Below, piece after piece: positions 9,793-18,114 of a DNA stretch of 64,000 nt (its first letter is position 1; each line of letters opens with the position of its first letter). The DNA comes from an uncultured Gemmiger sp. Lineage in GTDB: Bacteria > Bacillota > Clostridia > Oscillospirales > Ruminococcaceae. The translations under genes and the position numbers were made by a program. Under the pieces are notes generated by a model, which did no database searches, was not told the DNA's origin, and saw only the letters and a list, made by a program, of their open reading frames with translations. Location: NCBI GenBank assembly GCA_944388145.1, contig CALXHQ010000003.1, positions 148,296-212,295 on the forward strand, read 5' to 3'.

Positions 9793-11229
9793 TTGCCCAA
9801 CAACAAACGCTATTCGACATTGATGAACAACACTCTGCTGTTTGCCATCAGCAATTTCAGCTCCAAGCTGCTCAGTTTGATCAGCCAGCCTTACCTGAGT
9901 TATGTGCTGGATGGCCCCGACGTGATGGGCGTGACCAAACTGATGCAGCAGGTGGCCAACCTGCTGATCCCGGTGGTCAGCCTGGGTGTGAGCTACGCCG
10001 TCATCCGTTTTGGCCTGGACAAGACCCAGGACAAGAGTTCGGTGTTCATGAACGGGCTTGCCACCATCGGCACCGGCTTTGCCGCCATGATCCTGTGCTG
10101 GCCGCTGGTGGCACTGATCCCCAACGCCGGCCAGTATCTGCTGCTGTTGTACCTGTGCGTATTGATGAGCTGCCTGCGCACGCTGTGTACCCAGTTTATC
10201 CGGGCGCGGATGCTCAACCGCCTGGTGGCGGTGGACGGCGTGCTGACCATGGCGGAGCTGCTGGGCGGCTATGTGCTGTTCCTGAACGTGCTGGACCTGG
10301 GCGCGGTGGGATACCTGCTGGCCATGGCGCTGAGCGACGCACTGTCCACCATTTTTGTCTTTCTGGTGGGCGGCTGCTACAAATTTTTCAACTTCAAAAA
10401 ATTCAGCCTGAAGCTCTGGAAAGAGATGCTGAAATACTGCGTGCCGATGATCCCGGCTTCCATCAGCTTCTGGGTCATCAACGCCTCCGATATGTTCTTT
10501 GTGCAGGGCATGTGCGAGGGCATGGACGGCCGCACCGGCAACGAGTGGGCGGGCCTTTTGTCCACCGGCTACTTTCTGCCGCAGATCTTGACCATTCTGG
10601 GCCAGATTTTTTACGAGGCGTGGCAGCTTTCCGCCGTCAGTGAGGAAACTGACCGGGAGGCTTTTTTCTCCAAGGTGTTCCGGGTGTACGGCAGCGTGCT
10701 GTTCTGCTGTGCGGCGGGCATTGTCTGGCTCTGCCGGCCGCTGATGAACATCTTCCAGCAAAGCTACTTTGACGCATGGCAGTTTGTGCCGTTTCTGGTG
10801 CTCAGCTCGATGTGCACCTGCTTGAACCAGTTCACCAACAGCGTCTATGTGGTGTTCAAGCGGAGTTTCAGCTCACTGTACACCATGCTGGCCGGTGCCG
10901 TGCTCAATGTGATCCTGAACTACTTCTTCATCCTCTGGATCGGGCCGGTGGGCGTCACGCTGGCCAGCTTCCTGTCGCTGTTCCTGGTGTTTCTGCTGCG
11001 TGCCTACTCCACCCGGGGGCTGCTGGAGATCGACTTCCGCCCCGGCTGGATGGGCCTGAATCTGGCCCTGGTCCTGGCCGAAATCGGCCTGCTTTATCTT
11101 TTCCCCGAACAGGCGCTGTGGCTGTGCGCTATCCCCACCGCCATCATCATCGTCATCAACTTCCGCGATGTGTGGCATATGGCCATGATGCTGCTGGGCC
11201 GCTTTATCCCTGCCCTGCGCAGAAAATAA
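9793..11229 (+). CDS. Oligosaccharide flippase family protein (Wzx/MATE-like)
   Basis: A 478-residue polytopic membrane protein with about 12 to 14 predicted helices, related to polysaccharide exporters of the MOP superfamily. The N-terminus, NNTLLFAISNFSSKLLSLI, and the loop YLSYVLDGPDVMGV are typical of capsule or O-unit flippases that move lipid-linked saccharides across the membrane. No glycosyltransferases lie beside it, so it is detached from a full polysaccharide cluster. The start is TTG at 9793 behind GGGAGGG; an in-frame TTG at 9763 has no ribosome-binding site. The substrate is not identifiable. Confidence 0.88.
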   Translation: MPNNKRYSTLMNNTLLFAISNFSSKLLSLISQPYLSYVLDGPDVMGVTKLMQQVANLLIPVVSLGVSYAVIRFGLDKTQDKSSVFMNGLATIGTGFAAMILCWPLVALIPNAGQYLLLLYLCVLMSCLRTLCTQFIRARMLNRLVAVDGVLTMAELLGGYVLFLNVLDLGAVGYLLAMALSDALSTIFVFLVGGCYKFFNFKKFSLKLWKEMLKYCVPMIPASISFWVINASDMFFVQGMCEGMDGRTGNEWAGLLSTGYFLPQILTILGQIFYEAWQLSAVSEETDREAFFSKVFRVYGSVLFCCAAGIVWLCRPLMNIFQQSYFDAWQFVPFLVLSSMCTCLNQFTNSVYVVFKRSFSSLYTMLAGAVLNVILNYFFILWIGPVGVTLASFLSLFLVFLLRAYSTRGLLEIDFRPGWMGLNLALVLAEIGLLYLFPEQALWLCAIPTAIIIVINFRDVWHMAMMLLGRFIPALRRK

Positions 11230-11287
11230 ACATCGTCCCCGGCGCGGGGCGGCACCGGAGCTTGACAACAGAAAGGGTGTGGATGGG

Positions 11288-12421
11288 ATGGACCGGTACA
11301 CAAACGCCAAGCGCCCCAAAGGGCAGCTGCTTTTCCGGGCGCTGGTTCTGCTGGGTATTGTGCTGCTGCTGACCGCTGCGGTTTTGCTGGTGCTGCGCTC
11401 CTTTGCACCAACCGGGAAAAGATCGCATCTGGAATTGGGCCGGCGGTATCTTTCGGAGCAGCAATACCGCCAGGCGCAGATGCAATTCACCCGGGCCATC
11501 ACCGTGGATGACCGCAATGTGGAGGCTTATCTGGGCCACGGCGTGGCCAGCGCCGCCCTGGGCGATGAGGAAGCGCTCCAGCAGGATTATGAGGCGCTGA
11601 TGGCACGGTTCCCGGAACAGGCAGCTGTTCTTGAGGCCTGGCGGGACGCGCTGGACACCGGCGTGCTGCTGGGGTATACCTATACCTCCACCGCGCTGGC
11701 CGACAACGAGGTAAGCTATTCCTACAATCTGTACGGCCAGTGCCTGACCAAAACCGCGGATTATCCCGATGATGAGCAGGACACCACAACCTGGTACAGC
11801 TACAATGATGCCGGGCAGATGACCCGCGCCACCGTCTGCCGCGGCCTCGGCGGCCGGGAGGAGCTCCACCATATTGATTACACCTACGATGCCGCCGGCC
11901 GGATCGGGCAGGCTGTCTGCACCCGGGCGGACGGCACCGTGACGTATACTTCCACGTACAGCTATAACGAAAACGGCCTGCTGACGCGGATGGAATCCAC
12001 CGGTGCCGGAGCCTTTGTTCGGACCTATCAGTTTGACGCCGCCGGCAACTGCGTGGAGGAAACCTACGACGGGCAAGTGTTTGATTCGGAGACCCAAACC
12101 TACGTTCCCATGACAACTGTCGAGCAATACACCTACGCGGCGGGTGCCACCCGGTGCGGGTTCCGGCTGGACCAGTTCGGCGCAATTCAAGATCCGCTGT
12201 ATCTGCTCACCGAGGAGGGGGTTTACGGTGTTGCCGGCACGTTCCAGCGGACCTGCGACGCTGCCGGCAACTGCCTGACCCGCAACACGGATGACTCCCA
12301 GGAGACCCGAGTGTACACTGAATTCGGCCAACTGCTTCACCGGCAGATAACCACCGGTGCTTCACAGGAGATATTCGAATACCGCTACGGCAGTCTCGAC
12401 CAAGCCCTGGCCGACGAATAA
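11288..12421 (+). CDS. Membrane-anchored TPR and YD(RHS)-repeat protein, unrecognised
   Basis: A 377-residue protein with a single N-terminal membrane helix (about residues 17-37), so most of it should lie outside the cell. After the helix comes a TPR-like helical pair, LELGRRYLSEQQYRQAQMQFTRAI and a following repeat. The rest is a series of short beta repeats such as YSYNLYGQCLTK, YSYNDAGQMTRA, YTYDAAGRIGQA, YSYNENGLLTRM and YQFDAAGNCVEE, which match the YD/RHS repeat pattern. It is far shorter than RHS toxins and has no toxin-like C-terminus. ATG 11288 is preferred to GTG 11279, which touches the AAAGGG site. Function unknown. Confidence 0.75.
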   Translation: MDRYTNAKRPKGQLLFRALVLLGIVLLLTAAVLLVLRSFAPTGKRSHLELGRRYLSEQQYRQAQMQFTRAITVDDRNVEAYLGHGVASAALGDEEALQQDYEALMARFPEQAAVLEAWRDALDTGVLLGYTYTSTALADNEVSYSYNLYGQCLTKTADYPDDEQDTTTWYSYNDAGQMTRATVCRGLGGREELHHIDYTYDAAGRIGQAVCTRADGTVTYTSTYSYNENGLLTRMESTGAGAFVRTYQFDAAGNCVEETYDGQVFDSETQTYVPMTTVEQYTYAAGATRCGFRLDQFGAIQDPLYLLTEEGVYGVAGTFQRTCDAAGNCLTRNTDDSQETRVYTEFGQLLHRQITTGASQEIFEYRYGSLDQALADE

Positions 12422-12438
12422 ACAGATCCAAAACAAAG

Positions 12439-12480
12439 AACCGCCGCCCGGCATCACACCAAGCCGGGCGGCGGTTGTTT
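12439..12480. terminator. Bidirectional intrinsic terminator
   Basis: Fourteen-bp perfect stem (12439-12452 with 12463-12476), flanked by TGTTTATT on one side and TTTGTTTTGG on the other. It serves two convergent genes. Confidence 0.85.
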
Positions 12481-13420
12481 ATTGTTGCGATTTTGCACTT
12501 TGGGCGGTGGGCTTTTCGGCCGGGCGGCCGGCCACGGTGGTGCCCACGATGGCGGCGAACATCAGCACGCAGCCGCACAGCTCGGTAGAGGTCAGCCCCT
12601 GGCCCAGCAGCAGCCAGCCGGACAACGCCCCAAAGACGCTTTCCAGGCACATGGCCAGGCTGGCAATGGTGGGGTCCAGCCCCCGCTGGCCAATGATCTG
12701 CAGGGTGTAGCCTACGCCGCTGGAAAGGATGCCGCAGTACAGGATGGCCCCCGCCGCGCCGGAGACCTCGGCCCAGGTGGGATGTTCAAACAGCAGCATG
12801 AAAATGGTGGACAATACCGACACGGTGAAAAACTGGCAGAAGCTCAGCTCCACGCCGTCGGCATGGGGGCTGTACCGCCCCACCAGCAGGATCTGCACCG
12901 CAAACAGCAGCGCGGCCAGCAGCATCTGCCACTCGCCGCCCGAGAGGGACAGTGTGTCCTGTCCGGCCAGGCAGAGCAGGTAAAGCCCCGCCACGCTGAC
13001 TCCGATGCACACCCAGATGCGCCAGCCGGGGCGGTGGCGGGTGAACAGCCCCGCCAGCGGCACCAGCACAATATACAGGGCCGTGAGAAAGCTGGCTTTT
13101 GCGGTGGAGATGGTCCCCACGCCCATCTGCTGGGCAGCCGAGGCTGCGAACAGAAAGATGCCGCACAGGGCGCCGCCCACCGCCGTTCTGCGCCGGTCCG
13201 GCAGGGCGCCGCCCGCGGGGCGGGCGTTCACACGCCGGGCCAGCCGCCGCCGCACCGCAATCAGGCCGGCCAGGAACAGGCAGGCCAGCCAGCTGCGGCA
13301 GGCCAGAAAGGTGTAGGCTTCCACATAGCCGCTGCCCACCGTCTGCGCCACAAAGGCCACACCCCAGATCAGCGCGCCGGCGACCAGCAGCAGTGTGTTG
13401 CGCACCTGGTGTTTCTGCAT
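12479..13420 (-). CDS. DMT superfamily (EamA) transporter
   Basis: A 313-residue, ten-helix permease with two EamA repeats. The first repeat opens with LLLVAGALIWGVAFVAQTVG, which has the family's conserved tryptophan and glycine, and the second ends in the typical segment LESVFGALSGWLLLGQ. Members export or import amino acids, nucleotides or other metabolites; the substrate here is unknown. The ATG at 13420 follows GAAAGGAA; the longer in-frame extension to 13552 has no membrane-protein character. The stop overlaps the terminator stem. Confidence 0.9.
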   Translation of the reverse strand: MQKHQVRNTLLLVAGALIWGVAFVAQTVGSGYVEAYTFLACRSWLACLFLAGLIAVRRRLARRVNARPAGGALPDRRRTAVGGALCGIFLFAASAAQQMGVGTISTAKASFLTALYIVLVPLAGLFTRHRPGWRIWVCIGVSVAGLYLLCLAGQDTLSLSGGEWQMLLAALLFAVQILLVGRYSPHADGVELSFCQFFTVSVLSTIFMLLFEHPTWAEVSGAAGAILYCGILSSGVGYTLQIIGQRGLDPTIASLAMCLESVFGALSGWLLLGQGLTSTELCGCVLMFAAIVGTTVAGRPAEKPTAQSAKSQQ

Positions 13421-13575
13421 GAAAATGTTCCTTTCTGCGCATTGTTTGCCGTTTTTGCACAAAAAACCACCGGTTTCCTGTGGAGCTTGCTCAAGTGTCT
13501 CCCATACACCAAAAGGGATGGGTTTCAGATGCACCTTTGCAGCGTTCCACAAAACCGGCGGCTGTGTATTCAGGT

Positions 13576-14208
13576 TCAGGCGCCCTCGCCGTTTCCGCTA
13601 TCCGTGCTGACCAGCGCATCGTCGGTCAGGCCGCTGATGCAGATGGCACCGGTGGCATAAGCCCGTGTTGAATCGAAGGTGACGGTGGCCTTGTACCGCT
13701 TGCCGGGGGTCAGGCCGGTGATGGTCTGGGTGTGGCAGGTTTCGTCCGTCGAAACATCGATGTACAGCGTGCTGCCGGGCACATAGGTGGTGTGGGTGTT
13801 GTCGTCGGACAGTTCCCACAGGGCGATCTTGTAGCTGTCGATGGAGGTCAGGCTCTCATCAGTGGAGCCGTAGGCCGTGATGGTCACGCTGTCGCCCGCC
13901 GCGGTGAAATAATCGGTGTTGCCGAATCCGTTCAGCGAAATGTCGTTGAAGGCGATGTACAGCTGGCCATCCTGCAACTGGTAGTGGAAGCTGCCGGTGG
14001 GATCAAACCCTTCCGGAAAGGTGATGGAGCCGCCAACCGGCGGGTGAAGCTCATCACTGCCGTCATCCGTGGTCGTTGTGCCCAAGCCCATGGCATGGAC
14101 CATGTCCACCACCAGCCCCTTCAGCGACTCCATGGGGTCGCAGGCGGTCAGGGTGAACGCCATGCCTGCCGCCAAAACAAGCGACAGGGCACGATGGTGA
14201 AGTTTCAT
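13576..14208 (-). CDS. Hypothetical lipoprotein
   Basis: A 210-residue secreted lipoprotein: a basic N-terminus, a hydrophobic stretch and the lipobox LTAC, with Cys23 as the lipidation site. The mature part is acidic, low in lysine, and appears beta-rich, with a central segment (FNDISLNGFGNTDYFTAAGD) and a C-terminal segment that reads like an immunoglobulin-like or jelly-roll fold. No catalytic motif is recognised. The start at 14208 is supported by GGAGGT ten bases upstream. Function unknown. Confidence 0.75.
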   Translation of the reverse strand: MKLHHRALSLVLAAGMAFTLTACDPMESLKGLVVDMVHAMGLGTTTTDDGSDELHPPVGGSITFPEGFDPTGSFHYQLQDGQLYIAFNDISLNGFGNTDYFTAAGDSVTITAYGSTDESLTSIDSYKIALWELSDDNTHTTYVPGSTLYIDVSTDETCHTQTITGLTPGKRYKATVTFDSTRAYATGAICISGLTDDALVSTDSGNGEGA

Positions 14209-14358
14209 ATCAAATAAGACCTCCAGGGGTAAAAATCGCATCGGACCGTTGGCAGGCAGGGGCGGCTGCCCCTGCGCCGTTTTGCGGGTATCAAAGATAT
14301 TATACCCCATTTGCCCCGCCGGGACAAGCAAAACTTTTGTAAATGTCCGGGCGGTGCC

Positions 14359-14781
14359 TTACAGCCGGGCCGCGTCCGGGGCGCGGCGCAAATCCTCCAG
14401 TGTGACGCTGTCCACATACTGGTTGATGACCTGGTTCAGCCCCGCCCAAAACCCCAGCGTCTGGCACAGGCTGCGCCGGGGGCAGGCCTCGGCGGTGGAG
14501 GCCAGGCAGGGGATGGAGGTGAGTTCCCCCTCGATGGCGCGCAGGATCTCACCGGCGGTATAGTCGGCGGCGGGCCTTGCCAGCCGGTAGCCCCCCTGGC
14601 TGCCCCGACCGCTGACCACCAACCCCGCCCGGGCCAGCGGCGTGATGATCTGCTCCAGATACTTCAGGCTGATGCCCTGGTGCTCGCTGACTGTTTTGAG
14701 GGGGACAAACTCGTCCGGTTTGTGGCCGGCCAGCTCCAGCATCAGGCGCAGCGCATATCGATCCTTGGTGGAAAATTTCAT
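14359..14781 (-). CDS. Rrf2 family transcriptional regulator with Fe-S type cysteines
   Basis: A 140-residue winged-helix regulator of the Rrf2 family (IscR, CymR, NsrR). The DNA-binding part shows RYALRLMLELA, the recognition helix ISLKYLEQIITPL, and the wing GSQGGYRLARPAADYT. Three cysteines, Cys92, Cys100 and Cys106, stand where IscR and NsrR bind an iron-sulfur cluster, so it may sense cluster or redox status rather than act as the cluster-free CymR. It is transcribed away from metQNI, which suggests, but does not prove, control of methionine uptake. Its own promoter holds TTCCTAT repeats. Confidence 0.9.
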   Translation of the reverse strand: MKFSTKDRYALRLMLELAGHKPDEFVPLKTVSEHQGISLKYLEQIITPLARAGLVVSGRGSQGGYRLARPAADYTAGEILRAIEGELTSIPCLASTAEACPRRSLCQTLGFWAGLNQVINQYVDSVTLEDLRRAPDAARL

Positions 14782-14890
14782 ACCCTGTTTTCTCCCCTGT
14801 CCCTCGCCCGCCGCGGCGGGCCGGAATTTTGGGTGTGCCTGAGGTTGGAGCCCTCAGACCCGCCCTTGAAACGCAGTGTTGTCCGTTCAG

Positions 14891-14926
14891 TTCCTATATC
14901 ATAGCAAATTCCTATGGGATGCGCAA
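14891..14926 (-). promoter_or_regulatory. Promoter and candidate operator of the Rrf2 gene
   Basis: Minus-strand TTGCGC (14926-14921) and TATGAT (14903-14898) are 17 bases apart. Two direct copies of ATAGGAA (14897-14891 and 14915-14909), with 18-base periodicity, overlap the spacer and the region downstream of the -10. The location suits autorepression. Confidence 0.6.
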
Positions 14927-15022
14927 GGTCCGCGTACGAATTTGCCTGCCCCGGCAAGGCGCGTTCCATCGCCGGTTTTTTCCCAATTTGCAGAAGGGCA
15001 CCTTCTTTTTGCGCCAAACCGG

Positions 15023-15051
15023 TTGACAGATGCCGCGATTGCCGCTATACT
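15023..15051 (+). promoter_or_regulatory. Sigma-A type promoter for the metQNI leader and operon
   Basis: Consensus TTGACA (15023-15028), 17-base spacer and TATACT (15046-15051). It directs transcription through the leader ORF and terminator into metQ. Confidence 0.8.
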
Positions 15052-15103
15052 TGCAGATAACAAAACCGCCGCCGGGCGGTGGACAGGGAAGGAGTTGCCG
15101 TCG

Positions 15104-15193
15104 ATGTACCGTCGTGATGGCATGATGATGTGCATGTACAGTTTGCTGCGGCAGCCTGTGCTTGCTTCCCTGTGCGCATTTTCCGGTGTGTGA
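15104..15193 (+). CDS. Candidate Met/Cys-rich leader peptide of the metQNI operon
   Basis: A 29-codon ORF with its own GAAGGAG ribosome-binding site, lying between the promoter at 15023 and an intrinsic terminator at 15206. Its residues 7 to 11 are MMMCM and another cysteine is at position 24; four of the first eleven residues are Met besides the start... counting the initiator gives five Met in eleven codons. That enrichment, plus the downstream terminator ahead of a methionine transporter, resembles ribosome-mediated attenuation. A matching antiterminator has not been demonstrated by folding, and the ORF could be coincidental. Confidence 0.5.
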   Translation: MYRRDGMMMCMYSLLRQPVLASLCAFSGV

Positions 15194-15205
15194 CAGCGGA
15201 CATTC

Positions 15206-15246
15206 AAGGGCAGGGCGCCGCGGGCGCTCTGCCCTTTTTGTTTTTG
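15206..15246 (+). terminator. Intrinsic terminator/attenuator upstream of metQ
   Basis: Thirteen-bp stem (aagggcagggcgc, 15206-15218, with gcgctctgccctt, 15224-15236, one G-T pair), then TTTTTGTTTTTG. It sits 78 bases before the metQ ATG and 12 bases after the leader ORF stop. Confidence 0.85.
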
Positions 15247-15323
15247 TCCGGGGCCCGGTTCTCGAGGGGGGTCCGGCGGTCTTGTTCCGCATCCGTATCT
15301 GACAAAACAGGAGGAGAACAAAC

Positions 15324-16238
15324 ATGAAAAAGCTGATCTCTTTGCTGCTGGCCTCTGCGCTGGCTTTCAGCCTGGCCGCCTGCGGCGGCACGTCCGGCAC
15401 CTCGTCCGCCCCGTCGGGCACCGGCACCACGTCCGGCGCCACCGCCGAGGGCGCACAGTTCACCGGCGACGGCTTTGACCCCAATATCGATTACGCCGCC
15501 CTGGCCGGCACCACCGTCAAGGTGGGCGCCTCCCCGACGCCCCATGCCGAGATCCTGAAGGTGGCCGCCGACATCCTGGCCCAGGCGGACATCACGCTGG
15601 ATATTGTCGAGTTCACCGACTATATTCAGCCCAACACTGCCACCGAAAGCGGAGATATTGACGCCAACTATTTCCAGCATCAGAACTATCTGGACACCTT
15701 CAACGCCGAGAACGGCACCCATCTGGTCTCGGTGGCCAAGATCCATTACGAGCCTCTGGGCCTGTATCCCGGCAAGACCCAAAGCATTGACCAGCTGGCC
15801 GACGGCGCCCAGATCCTGGTCCCCAACGACACCTCCAACGAGGCCCGCGCCCTGCAGCTGCTGGCCGCCCAGGGCCTGATCGAGCTGGACCCCGACGCCG
15901 GCCTGACCGCCACCAAGCAGGACATCACCGCCAACCCCAAGAACCTGGAGATTGTGGAGATGGAGGCCGCCCAGCTGCCCCGCAGCCTGTCCAGCGCCGA
16001 CATGGCCGTCATCAACGGCAACTACGCCACCCAGGCGGGCTTCTCCTCGGCCAAGGACGCCCTGGCCACCGAGAGCGCCGACTCGGACGCAGCGCAGATC
16101 TACCCCAACGTGCTGGTGGTGAAGGAGGGCCGTGAAAACGACCTCATCATCCTGGCTGTGGCCGCCGCCCTGCAGAGCGATGCGGTGCGCGACTTTATCA
16201 ACGACACCTACGGCGGCGCCGTGGTTCCGCTGTTCTAA
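15324..16238 (+). CDS. metQ: Methionine ABC transporter substrate-binding lipoprotein
   Basis: NlpA/MetQ-family lipoprotein of 304 residues that captures methionine outside the membrane. The signal peptide ends at the lipobox LAAC with Cys20, followed by a Gly/Ser/Thr-rich linker to about residue 45. The core shows VKVGASPTPHAEIL (residues 65-78), DYIQPNTATESGDIDANYFQH (about 97-117) and VPNDTSNEARALQLL (about 167-181), all family landmarks. GGAGG lies upstream of the ATG. It is the first structural gene of metQNI; metN follows 44 bases later. Confidence 0.95.
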   Translation: MKKLISLLLASALAFSLAACGGTSGTSSAPSGTGTTSGATAEGAQFTGDGFDPNIDYAALAGTTVKVGASPTPHAEILKVAADILAQADITLDIVEFTDYIQPNTATESGDIDANYFQHQNYLDTFNAENGTHLVSVAKIHYEPLGLYPGKTQSIDQLADGAQILVPNDTSNEARALQLLAAQGLIELDPDAGLTATKQDITANPKNLEIVEMEAAQLPRSLSSADMAVINGNYATQAGFSSAKDALATESADSDAAQIYPNVLVVKEGRENDLIILAVAAALQSDAVRDFINDTYGGAVVPLF

Positions 16239-16282
16239 ACAGGGCGCTTTTCCCACTTTTCACCCGGAAGGAATGTCCGCGA

Positions 16283-17293
16283 ATGATCGAACTGAAACAC
16301 CTGACCAAACATTTTGAGACCCAGGCCGGCACCGTGGCGGCGCTGGAGGACATCAACCTGGAGATCCAGGACGGCGATATTTTCGGCATCATCGGCATGT
16401 CGGGCGCCGGCAAATCCACACTGGTGCGGTGCATCAACCTGCTGGAGCGGCCCGATCAGGGCACCGTGACCGTCAATGGGCAACAGATGCAGCAGCTCTC
16501 CCCCGCCGGGCTGCGCGCCGCGCGGCGGCAGATTGCCATGATCTTCCAGCAGTTCAACCTGCTGATGCAGCGCACCTGCCTGAAAAATATCTGCTTTCCG
16601 CTGGAGCTGGCAGGCCGCCCCAAGGCCGAAGCCGAAACCCGCGCCCGGCAGCTGCTGGAGCTGGTGGGCCTGCCGGACAAGGCAAACGCCTACCCGGCGC
16701 AGCTGTCCGGCGGGCAGAAGCAGCGCATTGCCATTGCCCGTGCTCTGGCCACCGATCCCAAGGTCCTGCTGTGCGATGAGGCCACCAGCGCGCTGGACCC
16801 CAACACGACCCACTCGATTTTGCAGCTGATCCAGCAGATCAACCGGGAACTGGGCATCACGGTGGTGGTCATCACCCACCAGATGAGCGTGGTGGAGGAA
16901 ATCTGCAACCATGTGGCCATCCTGGACGGCGGCCATGTGGTGGAGCAGGGCGATGTGGCCGAGATCTTTTCCAACCCCAAAACCGATGCGGCAAAACGGC
17001 TGGTGTTCCCTGCCGGGGCGCCCCATGGCGAGGGGGAACTGCTGCCCGGCCGCCGGATGGTGCGGGTGGCTTTCAACGGCACACAGACCACCGACAAGCC
17101 GCTGGTGGCCAGCCTGGCCATCGAGTGCAGCGCCCTGGTTTCCATCGTGGCGGCGGACACCCGTGTGGTCCACGGCCAAACGCTGGGCAGCATGCTGCTG
17201 GCCCTGCCGGAGGATGATGCCGCGGCACAGCGGGCGCTGGATTATATCCGGGCCTACCCCGGCCTGAGTTTCGAGGAGGTGCAGCCGGTATGA
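16283..17293 (+). CDS. metN: Methionine ABC transporter ATP-binding protein
   Basis: The 336-residue ATPase of the MetNIQ importer. It has Walker A GMSGAGKST (residues 38-46), the Q-loop IFQQFNLLMQRT, the signature LSGGQKQRIAIARAL and Walker B LLCDEATSALD. After about residue 255 comes a C-terminal ACT-like NIL domain, which in MetN binds methionine and inhibits transport (established for E. coli). GGAAGGA precedes the ATG, and the stop overlaps the metI start by four bases (ATGA), indicating translational coupling. Confidence 0.97.
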   Translation: MIELKHLTKHFETQAGTVAALEDINLEIQDGDIFGIIGMSGAGKSTLVRCINLLERPDQGTVTVNGQQMQQLSPAGLRAARRQIAMIFQQFNLLMQRTCLKNICFPLELAGRPKAEAETRARQLLELVGLPDKANAYPAQLSGGQKQRIAIARALATDPKVLLCDEATSALDPNTTHSILQLIQQINRELGITVVVITHQMSVVEEICNHVAILDGGHVVEQGDVAEIFSNPKTDAAKRLVFPAGAPHGEGELLPGRRMVRVAFNGTQTTDKPLVASLAIECSALVSIVAADTRVVHGQTLGSMLLALPEDDAAAQRALDYIRAYPGLSFEEVQPV

Positions 17294-18000
17294 GCGAGCT
17301 GTTTGCAACCATTGCCGCATCGGATGAATGGCAGACGATGCTGAATACCCTGCCCAGCCTGCCCTTTGCCACCTGGGAAAGCTTTTACGCCACGGTGCTG
17401 ACCACGGTGCTGGCGCTGGTGATCGGCCTGCCGCTGGGCGTGCTGCTGGTGGTGGGCGACCGGGACGGCCTGCTGCCGCTGCCCCGCTGGCTGATGACGG
17501 TGCTGAACATTGTGATCAATCTGCTGCGCAGCGTGCCCTTTTTGATCCTGATGATCCTGGTACAGCCGCTGTCCCGGGTGCTGCTGGGCACCACCATCGG
17601 CACAGTGGCCTCCATCGTCCCGCTGGTGGCCGCCAGCTTCCCCTTTGTGGCGCGCCTGGTGGAAACCAGCCTGCGGGAGGTGGACGGCGGCGTGGTGGAA
17701 GCCGCCCAGAGCATGGGTGCCACCCCTTTCCAGATCATTGCCAAAGTCATGATCCCCGAGAGCATGCCCAGCCTGATTGCCAACGTGACCATCGCTCTGA
17801 CCACCATCTTGAGCTATTCGGCCATGGCGGGCATCATTGGCGGCGGCGGCCTGGGTCAGATCGCCATCAACTATGGCTACTACCGGTATAAGTACCTGAT
17901 CATGGTGGTGGCCACTGTGCTGCTGGTTATTCTGGTACAGGTGTTCCAAAGCGCAGGCAACTGGCTGGCCCGCCGCTGTGACAAGCGGCTGCGCCGGTGA
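17290..18000 (+). CDS. metI: Methionine ABC transporter permease
   Basis: The 236-residue inner-membrane channel of MetNIQ. It has five to six hydrophobic helices and the BPD-type EAA loop EAAQSMGATPFQIIAKVMIPE at about residues 137-157, which contacts MetN. The N-terminal extension is slightly longer than in E. coli MetI. It overlaps metN by four bases and is the last gene of the operon, followed immediately by a strong terminator. Confidence 0.96.
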   Translation: MSELFATIAASDEWQTMLNTLPSLPFATWESFYATVLTTVLALVIGLPLGVLLVVGDRDGLLPLPRWLMTVLNIVINLLRSVPFLILMILVQPLSRVLLGTTIGTVASIVPLVAASFPFVARLVETSLREVDGGVVEAAQSMGATPFQIIAKVMIPESMPSLIANVTIALTTILSYSAMAGIIGGGGLGQIAINYGYYRYKYLIMVVATVLLVILVQVFQSAGNWLARRCDKRLRR

Positions 18001-18027
18001 TCCTTTTCCCCGGGAGCAGCTTTCATC

Positions 18028-18065
18028 AAAACAGGGCGGCACGCCAGCGTGCCGCCCTGTTTTTC
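18028..18065 (+). terminator. Intrinsic terminator after metI
   Basis: Sixteen-bp perfect stem (18028-18043 with 18048-18063) and loop of four bases, ending in a T-run. Confidence 0.95.
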
Positions 18066-18114
18066 TTATGGAACCGCTTTCCCCGGCGGAACATTTGTCA
18101 TGGAAGCGAATGTG

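Noticed and set aside
15052..15323. SAM riboswitch or T-box upstream of metQ
   Set aside because: I could not find the conserved S-box core or a T-box sequence; a covariance search would be decisive.
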